Assembly: GCF_040276065.1 (NCBI RefSeq) | Contig: NZ_JBELOI010000002.1 | Span: 62,001-126,000 of the forward strand | Length of the DNA: 64,000 nt | Direction of reading: 5' to 3' | Source: Castellaniella sp040276065 | Lineage (GTDB): Bacteria; Pseudomonadota; Gammaproteobacteria; Burkholderiales; Burkholderiaceae_B | Part shown: positions 59,181 through 64,000 of the stretch, one piece after another | Numbering within the stretch: the first letter of the stretch is position 1 | Layout: the number at the start of each line of letters is the position of its first letter | The notes under the pieces: generated by a model | The model's database searches: none | Told to the model about the DNA's origin: nothing | The model's input: the letters and a program-made list of their open reading frames with translations, nothing else | Position numbers and translations under genes: made by a program

Positions 59181-60560
59181 ATGCAATCGCGTCCGTCCCT
59201 GGAATTGGGTCAGCGTCAGCAACTGGTCCTGACCCCGCAGCTACAGCAGGCCATCCGCCTGCTGAATTGCTCGTCCCAGGAACTGGAGCAGGAACTGGCG
59301 CAGGCGCTCGAGGAAAACCCCATGCTCGAGCGGCTGGAGACGCCGGACGAGACGGCGGTGCAGGCCGAGCAGCTCGAGCGCTGGTGGTCGCAGCCCGCGG
59401 CCAGGGTCGGCAGCGATGATATCCCAGAAAGCGGGCGCGGGCAGAATTTCGAGGAGTTTCTTTTACAACAGTTACATGCCACCCGGGCCACGGAACGCGA
59501 CCGGGCCCTGGTCGCCGCGCTGGTGTCCGCCCTGGACGAGCACGGCTACCTGGACGGGGCGCTTGAGGAGTTGGCGGCGGCCCTGCCGGCCGACTGGGAG
59601 GTCGATCCCGACGAACTGGCCGCCGCCTTGCGCTTGCTGCAATCCTTCGATCCGCCGGGGGTGGGTGCGCGCGGGCTGGCCGAGTGTCTGGCGCTGCAGC
59701 TTGGCCGGTTGGCCGATGATGGCGCGGAGGACGCGGCGGCGCTCGACTGCGCGCGCCGCATGACGGCGCACCTGGACCTGCTTGCGGCCGGCAAGTTCAG
59801 CCGCCTGTGCGATCTCCTGGGGTGCGATCGCGCGCGGCTCGATCGCGCGCACGCCATGATCCTGCGCCTCGAGCCCCGTCCGGGGCGCGCCTGGGACTCG
59901 GGGAGCATCCATTACATCGTGCCCGACGTGCTGCTGCATCGGGCCCGCGGCCGTTGGCAGGCCAGCCTCAATCCCGCCCTCGCCCCGCGTCTGCGGGTCA
60001 ACCGGGTGTATGCGGACTGCCTGGCGCAGACCGATGAGGCCGGCGCCTTGCAAGAGCAGGTGCGTCAGGCAAGGACGCTGATCCGCAGCTTGGGCCAGCG
60101 GCAGCAAACGATCCTGCGGGTGGCCCAGGCGCTGGCCGAGCGTCAGCACGAATTCCTCGAGAACGGCCCGCGGGCGCTGCGGCCCCTGGTGCTGCGCGAC
60201 ATCGCCGAGGAGCTCGGCCTGCACGAGTCCACGATCTCGCGGGCGACGCGTCAAAAATACGCCCAGACCCCCTGGGGCATCTACGAGATGAAACAGTTCT
60301 TTGGCACGGCGGTCCAGACCCGCGATGGCGAGGACACGTCGGCCCTCGCGGTCCGGGACCTGATGAAGGCCATTCTCGTCGATGAGCCCGCCGGGCGGCC
60401 TTTGTCGGACAGCCGCATCGCCGAGCTGCTGGCCGAGCGCGGCGTATCCATTGCCCGGCGCACGGTCGCAAAGTACCGTGAGGCGATGGGCGTGCCGACG
60501 GCGAGCCTGCGCAAGGCGCGCGCCGGTCTCGCAGGGGCTTGCGCGATACAGGAAAAATGA
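59181..60560 (+). CDS. rpoN: RNA polymerase sigma-54 factor
   Basis: Sigma-54 directs RNA polymerase to -24/-12 promoters that need an enhancer-binding ATPase. The 459 residues contain region I (LVLTPQLQQAIRLLNCSSQEL, residues 15-35) and an acidic region II. The core-binding and helix-turn-helix regions follow (LGLHESTISRATRQKY near 350). The RpoN box ARRTVAKYRE is near residue 435. ATG 59181 gives the canonical N-terminus. It is not beside lptB or hpf, the usual neighbours. Its promoter must lie inside the opposing gene. Confidence 0.95.
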   Translation: MQSRPSLELGQRQQLVLTPQLQQAIRLLNCSSQELEQELAQALEENPMLERLETPDETAVQAEQLERWWSQPAARVGSDDIPESGRGQNFEEFLLQQLHATRATERDRALVAALVSALDEHGYLDGALEELAAALPADWEVDPDELAAALRLLQSFDPPGVGARGLAECLALQLGRLADDGAEDAAALDCARRMTAHLDLLAAGKFSRLCDLLGCDRARLDRAHAMILRLEPRPGRAWDSGSIHYIVPDVLLHRARGRWQASLNPALAPRLRVNRVYADCLAQTDEAGALQEQVRQARTLIRSLGQRQQTILRVAQALAERQHEFLENGPRALRPLVLRDIAEELGLHESTISRATRQKYAQTPWGIYEMKQFFGTAVQTRDGEDTSALAVRDLMKAILVDEPAGRPLSDSRIAELLAERGVSIARRTVAKYREAMGVPTASLRKARAGLAGACAIQEK

Positions 60561-60575
60561 TGATAATGATTCGCA
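60561..60575. promoter_or_regulatory. Fur-like box overlapping the bfd start
   Basis: TGATAATGATTCGCA matches the 7-1-7 Fur motif TGATAATNATTATCA at 12 of 14 informative positions, with a perfect left half. GATAAT within it (60562-60567) could be a -10 box 17 bp after a weak TTGCGC. Iron-repressed expression of bfd is known in other bacteria, which makes the match meaningful. Its overlap with the start codon is unusual. Confidence 0.5.
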
Positions 60576-60820
60576 TGTATATTTGTGTATGCAATGCGAT
60601 CAGCGAGCGTCAGGTCCAGGAGGCCGTGGCGCAGGGCGCCCAGGCACTGTCCGATCTCCAGGCCAGTCTTGGAGTGGCGACCTGCTGCGGGCATTGCGCC
60701 GAAACCGCGGCAGAGTATCTGCCGGGCGGCCGTTACGCCGCCGCACCCGCGCTGGATCTCGCCAGCCTGGCGCCCAGCACCGTGTTCGAGGGCCGGGAAG
60801 TCCGCCGCCGCGCCGCCTGA
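60575..60820 (+). CDS. bfd: Bacterioferritin-associated ferredoxin
   Basis: Bfd is a small [2Fe-2S] ferredoxin that delivers electrons to bacterioferritin so that stored iron can be released. The 81 residues show the Bfd cysteine pattern CVC near the N-terminus (residues 4-6) and TCCGHC at about residues 36-41. ATG 60575 gives the usual MYICVCNA start. Upstream ATGs at 60557, 60560 and 60566 are in frame, and the first overlaps the rpoN stop (ATGA). It is followed by bfr 82 bp downstream, its functional partner. Confidence 0.9.
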   Translation: MYICVCNAISERQVQEAVAQGAQALSDLQASLGVATCCGHCAETAAEYLPGGRYAAAPALDLASLAPSTVFEGREVRRRAA

Positions 60821-60902
60821 CCGCCCCAAGGAAAAAGCGACGTGTTAGGCTAATGCTTTGGGCCTCAGCCGCCGGCGAGGCCCGCCGACAGGAGCACTGG
60901 CC

Positions 60903-61373
60903 ATGAAAGGCGACAAGACGGTCATTCAGCATCTCAACAAGCAGCTCAAGAACGAGCTCTCGGCCATCAATCAGTATTTCCTGCATGCGCGCATGCTCAA
61001 GCACTGGGGCTTCGAAAAGCTCGGGAAGCACGAATACGAGGAATCCCTGGGCGAGATGCGCCATGCGGACCAACTGATCGAGCGCATCTTCATGCTCGAT
61101 GGCCTGCCCAATTTGCAAGACCTGCACAAGCTCCTGATCGGCGAGACCGTCCCCGAGATCCTCGCCTGTGATCTGAAACTGGAAACCGCCGCACAGGCGA
61201 CCGTCAGAGAGGCCATGGCCTATTGCGAATCGGTGCGGGACTTTACCTCGCGCGACCTGTTTCAGGACATTCTGAACGACACTGAGGAACACATCGACTG
61301 GCTGGAAACCCAGATCGAGCTCGTCGATAAGGTCGGCCTGCAGAACTACCTGCAATCCCAGATGGGCGAGTGA
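60903..61373 (+). CDS. bfr: Bacterioferritin
   Basis: Bacterioferritin is a haem-containing iron-storage protein that forms 24-subunit shells. The 156 residues align without gaps to E. coli Bfr at the N-terminus. The haem ligand M52 and ferroxidase residues E18, E51, H54, E94 and H130 are in place. Position 127, a glutamate ligand in E. coli, is threonine here (DTEEH, residues 126-130). E128 is adjacent and may substitute. AGGAG stands 8 bp before ATG 60903. It is partnered with bfd upstream. Confidence 0.95.
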   Translation: MKGDKTVIQHLNKQLKNELSAINQYFLHARMLKHWGFEKLGKHEYEESLGEMRHADQLIERIFMLDGLPNLQDLHKLLIGETVPEILACDLKLETAAQATVREAMAYCESVRDFTSRDLFQDILNDTEEHIDWLETQIELVDKVGLQNYLQSQMGE

Positions 61374-61395
61374 TCCCCCGGCGTCCGGCGTTGCG

Positions 61396-62013
61396 CTAAT
61401 TAGCGGGATTGCGCGCCGGACAGTCGTCCACCCGGCCCCATGCGTTGTTGGGTTCGCAGTACTTGTTGCGGGCCGCCCAGGCACACGATGGCCTGGAAAA
61501 GAATCCTTTGCTCTCACAGAGCGCCAGTTCCTTGCGGAAGGCCGCCTGCCAGTTGCCGTCCTGGCCCTGGGGGCCCGCCGCCGCCGGCGGGGCGGTCGTG
61601 ATGTCCACTGGCTGTATCGCGCTCGAGCCGAGGGCGCCGACCGTGGCGATGCCCTCGAGGCCGTTACGCTGGTTTTGTGATGCCAGGGCGATCGCCTCAT
61701 CCATGGTGATGGTGGTGGTGGCCAGGGCGATCGGCGGCGCCGAGGCCATCAGCGGCATGGGCTGGATTTCCCAGCTCACGGGTGGCGCAGCTTGAGGCAC
61801 GCCCAGGCGCCCATCGGGCAGGGGTTGCGGCGCGGTGGCAACGAAGGGCTTGCCGTCGGCGCCCAGGACCTGGACGGCCTCGAGCTCGGGGTGCGTCGTG
61901 AGCGGGGGCTGGGCGGGGCCGTGCGCAATCAGCCAGTCGCCAAGCTGCAGCCCGCCCCAGGCGGATGCGCCGGCGACGAGCAAGAGAGTGGCGAATATCA
62001 AACGCCAGGACAT
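61396..62013 (-). CDS. Conserved hypothetical membrane-anchored protein with C-terminal cysteine motif
   Basis: I do not recognise a named family. The 205-residue protein starts with one hydrophobic segment (LIFATLLLVAGASAWGGLQL, residues 5-24), a signal anchor. A proline/alanine-rich middle follows. The C-terminal 45 residues (from ELALCESKGFFSRPSCAWAA) contain four cysteines, including ARNKYCEPNNAWG and DDCP, probably two disulfides in the periplasm. Proteins with a similar tail occur in Burkholderiales as far as I recall. It converges with bfr and lies 52 bp downstream of prfC on the same strand. Confidence 0.75.
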   Translation of the reverse strand: MSWRLIFATLLLVAGASAWGGLQLGDWLIAHGPAQPPLTTHPELEAVQVLGADGKPFVATAPQPLPDGRLGVPQAAPPVSWEIQPMPLMASAPPIALATTTITMDEAIALASQNQRNGLEGIATVGALGSSAIQPVDITTAPPAAAGPQGQDGNWQAAFRKELALCESKGFFSRPSCAWAARNKYCEPNNAWGRVDDCPARNPAN

Positions 62014-62065
62014 GATGCGGCCCCCTGGTCAGAAAATCGATCCATCGCCGACATTGTAAAGGACG

Positions 62066-63673
62066 CTAGACCCCGGCGCCGAACACCTGGCCCGCATGTT
62101 CGCGCATGGCGTGAAACTCGACGGCCGGGTAGAGTTCCTGCGCGACGCGTAGCTGGGCGGGCGAGCTCGCCAGGAAAGCGGCCGCATCCACGACATCGTG
62201 GGCGATATTGGCGGCGTTGGCGTCCATGAATTTTTTCAAGGCCTTGGGATCTTCGCTGGTGATCCAGCGGGCGAGGCTGTAGCGCGAGGGCATCAGGCGC
62301 GCCTCGACTCCATATTCGGTCTTGAGGCGATGGGCCACCACCTCGAACTGGAGTTGGCCCACCGCGCCCAGCAGCAGCGCACCGCCCGCAGCCTGAGGCC
62401 GGAAGACCTGAATGGCGCCTTCCTCGCCGAGTTGGGTGAGGCCCGTGCGCAACTGCTTGGTGCGTAGGGGGTCCTTGACCTCGACGGCCTGGAACAGCTC
62501 GGGGGCAAAGAACGGCAGCCCGGTGAAGGCCAGTGTCTCGCCCTCGGTGAGCACGTCGCCCAATTGCAGGATTCCGTGATTGGGGATGCCGATGATGTCG
62601 CCCGCGTAGGCCTCCTCGAGGATCTCGCGCCGCTGCGACAGAAAAGACACCACGTTGTTCGGCCGGATCTCCTTGCCGTTGCGCCCGACTTTCAGGCGCA
62701 TGCCGCGTTGGAAATGCCCCGAGCTGACCCGCACGAAGGCCACGCGGTCACGGTGGGCAGGGTCCATGTTCGCCTGCACCTTGAAGACGATACCGGTAAA
62801 GCGCGGCTCGTCGGGCCGGACGAGCCGCTCGACGGCCTGCCTCGGGCCGGGCGCCGGCGCCTGCTCGACCAGGGCGTCCAGCACCTCGCGAACGCCGAAA
62901 TTGTTGATCGCCGAGCCAAAGAATACCGGTGTCTGTCGGCCAGCGAGGAAGGCCTCGCGGTCGAACGCGGGCACTGCGCCCGAGATCAGCTCGATTTCCT
63001 CGCGCGCCTTGGCGTAGGCGTCGCCGAAGCGCGCGAAGATGGCCGGGTTGTCCAGGCCCTCGATGGTTTCGTCGTCATCATGATGACGTTCGGAACCCGC
63101 CTTGAAGACGCGCATGCGGTCGTTGCGGATGTCGAAGACCCCGCCGAAATGCCGGCCCATCCCCACGGGCCAGGAGAATGGAATCGCGTCCATCCCCAGG
63201 TGTGCCTCGATTTCCGAGAGCAGGTCCAGCGGCTCGCGCACCTCGCGGTCGAGTTTGTTGACGAAGGTGATGATGGGCGTGTTGCGTGCGCGGCAGACCT
63301 GCAGCAGGCGGATGGTCTGGGGTTCGACGCCGTTGCCCGCGTCGATCACCATCAGGGCCGCATCCACGGCGGTCAGCACGCGGTAGGTGTCCTCTGAAAA
63401 GTCCTGGTGGCCCGGGGTGTCGAGCAGATTGATCACACAATCGCGGTATTCCATCTGCATCACCGATGAGGCGACGGAGATCCCGCGCTGTTTTTCGATC
63501 TCCATCCAGTCCGAGGAGGCGTGGCGGCTGGCCTTGCGCGCCTTGACGCTGCCCGCGATCTGGATGGCGCCTGCAAACAGCAGGAGCTTTTCAGTCAGGG
63601 TGGTCTTGCCCGCGTCCGGGTGCGAGATGATGGCAAAAGTGCGTCGCCGAGCGACTTCGTCAGACAGGCTCAT
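62066..63673 (-). CDS. prfC: Peptide chain release factor 3
   Basis: RF3 is a translational GTPase that recycles RF1/RF2 from the ribosome after termination. The 535 residues match the family. The P-loop HPDAGKTTLTEKL (residues 18-30), the switch region GISVASSVMQMEY, the DTPGHQDFSEDTYR motif near 90 and NKLDRE near 140 are all present. The C-terminal domains II and III follow, with QLGDVLTEGE near 375. No clear ribosome binding site precedes ATG 63673. A LysE-type exporter ends 31 bp upstream on the same strand. Confidence 0.95.
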   Translation of the reverse strand: MSLSDEVARRRTFAIISHPDAGKTTLTEKLLLFAGAIQIAGSVKARKASRHASSDWMEIEKQRGISVASSVMQMEYRDCVINLLDTPGHQDFSEDTYRVLTAVDAALMVIDAGNGVEPQTIRLLQVCRARNTPIITFVNKLDREVREPLDLLSEIEAHLGMDAIPFSWPVGMGRHFGGVFDIRNDRMRVFKAGSERHHDDDETIEGLDNPAIFARFGDAYAKAREEIELISGAVPAFDREAFLAGRQTPVFFGSAINNFGVREVLDALVEQAPAPGPRQAVERLVRPDEPRFTGIVFKVQANMDPAHRDRVAFVRVSSGHFQRGMRLKVGRNGKEIRPNNVVSFLSQRREILEEAYAGDIIGIPNHGILQLGDVLTEGETLAFTGLPFFAPELFQAVEVKDPLRTKQLRTGLTQLGEEGAIQVFRPQAAGGALLLGAVGQLQFEVVAHRLKTEYGVEARLMPSRYSLARWITSEDPKALKKFMDANAANIAHDVVDAAAFLASSPAQLRVAQELYPAVEFHAMREHAGQVFGAGV

Positions 63674-63704
63674 GGGTCGATGTCGAGGGAGGCCGGCTGT
63701 GGAT

Positions 63705-64000
63705 TCATTCCTTGTGGCTCAGGGTGGCCAGGACCGTGCCGGCGAGGATGAACAGCGCGCCGAATCCGCGATTGAGCCAGCGCACGTGACGCGGCTGGCG
63801 CAGCAGATGCAAGATGCGCGCGGCGAGCGAAGTATAGCAAGTCATGGCCACCAGGTCGGTGAAGCACAGGGTTGCGCCGATGATCACGTACTGGATGGGC
63901 AGGGGCTGGCCGACATTCAGGAATTGGGGCACCACCGCCAGGAGAAACATGGTGCCCTTGGGGTTGGTGATGTTGACCAGATAGCCGTGAGCGAGCTGAT
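63705..64000 (-). CDS. LysE/RhtB-family amino-acid exporter (5' end outside the window)
   Basis: This is the C-terminal half of a LysE/RhtB-type exporter; the frame continues past the right edge, so the start is not seen. The family motif GYLVNITNPKGTMFLLAVVPQF is cut here (visible from 63990 down). It is followed by three further hydrophobic segments (VIIGATLCFTDLVAMTCY; the loop LRQPRHVRWLNRGFG; ALFILAGTVLATL). The natural substrate cannot be told; family members export lysine, homoserine/threonine or other amino acids. Confidence 0.88.
   Translation of the reverse strand, partial: QLAHGYLVNITNPKGTMFLLAVVPQFLNVGQPLPIQYVIIGATLCFTDLVAMTCYTSLAARILHLLRQPRHVRWLNRGFGALFILAGTVLATLSHKE

Noticed and set aside
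1..64000. tRNA or rRNA genes, CRISPR arrays, insertion sequences, prophage
   Set aside because: No T-loop plus acceptor pattern, spaced repeat array, transposase or integrase was seen while reading both strands. A tRNAscan or ISfinder-type search was not possible.

Overview
The window is GC-rich, densely coded chromosomal DNA. The gene repertoire fits a betaproteobacterium of the order Burkholderiales, most likely an Alcaligenaceae-type organism (Bordetella/Achromobacter/Castellaniella relatives). Pointers are the argS - SPOR protein - dsbA block, a long 2-isopropylmalate synthase, smg next to gluQ and topB, a leucine-degradation operon, and many TRAP transporters. I cannot resolve genus or species. 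I saw no rRNA, tRNA, insertion sequence, phage or CRISPR array. About 57 protein genes are called. All look intact except the one cut by the right edge.

Region 1 (1-9943) is purine metabolism. Two paralogous LysR regulators converge and share the palindrome CTAG. The second is divergent from a five-gene operon (xdhA-xdhB-xdhC-guaD-amn) that turns AMP into adenine and guanine into xanthine and urate.

Region 2 (9975-33770) is an accessory uptake and catabolism region with four complete TRAP transporters in about 22 kb. Two are built alike: a GntR/UTRA regulator divergent from or beside a TRAP system, plus one enzyme of a rarely characterised family. Module A pairs TRAP-1 with a two-subunit aconitase-X-type dehydratase. 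Module B pairs TRAP-2 with a 748-residue DUF3604 protein, and a perfect 30-bp palindrome sits in its divergent promoter. The rest holds two TauE/SafE permeases, YidG/YidH-type membrane proteins, YaeQ, a SET-domain protein and an orphan acetolactate synthase catalytic subunit.

Region 3 (33842-46462) is housekeeping (topB, gluQ, smg) followed by a leucine-catabolism operon: liuR, liuA, aceK, thiolase, liuB, liuD. The isocitrate dehydrogenase kinase/phosphatase gene aceK lies inside it. An identical 16-bp palindromic site occurs upstream of both liuA and liuR.

Region 4 (46528-56404) holds a metallo-beta-lactamase-fold hydrolase, metC, dsbA, an FtsN-like SPOR protein, argS and a large secreted Rhs-repeat protein. 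The C-terminus of that protein is a complete Tle1-like (DUF2235) lipase domain. No secretion apparatus or evident immunity gene is adjacent.

Region 5 (56476-64000) holds leuA preceded by a leucine-rich leader peptide with rare CUA codons and alternative hairpins (candidate attenuator), then rpoN, bfd with a Fur-like box, bacterioferritin, prfC and a truncated LysE-type exporter.

The strongest candidates for new biology are the Rhs-Tle1 secreted protein, the leuA leader, the two GntR-TRAP-enzyme modules with their operators, and aceK inside the LiuR regulon. All calls rest on reading the sequence and on family knowledge. No database search was run.
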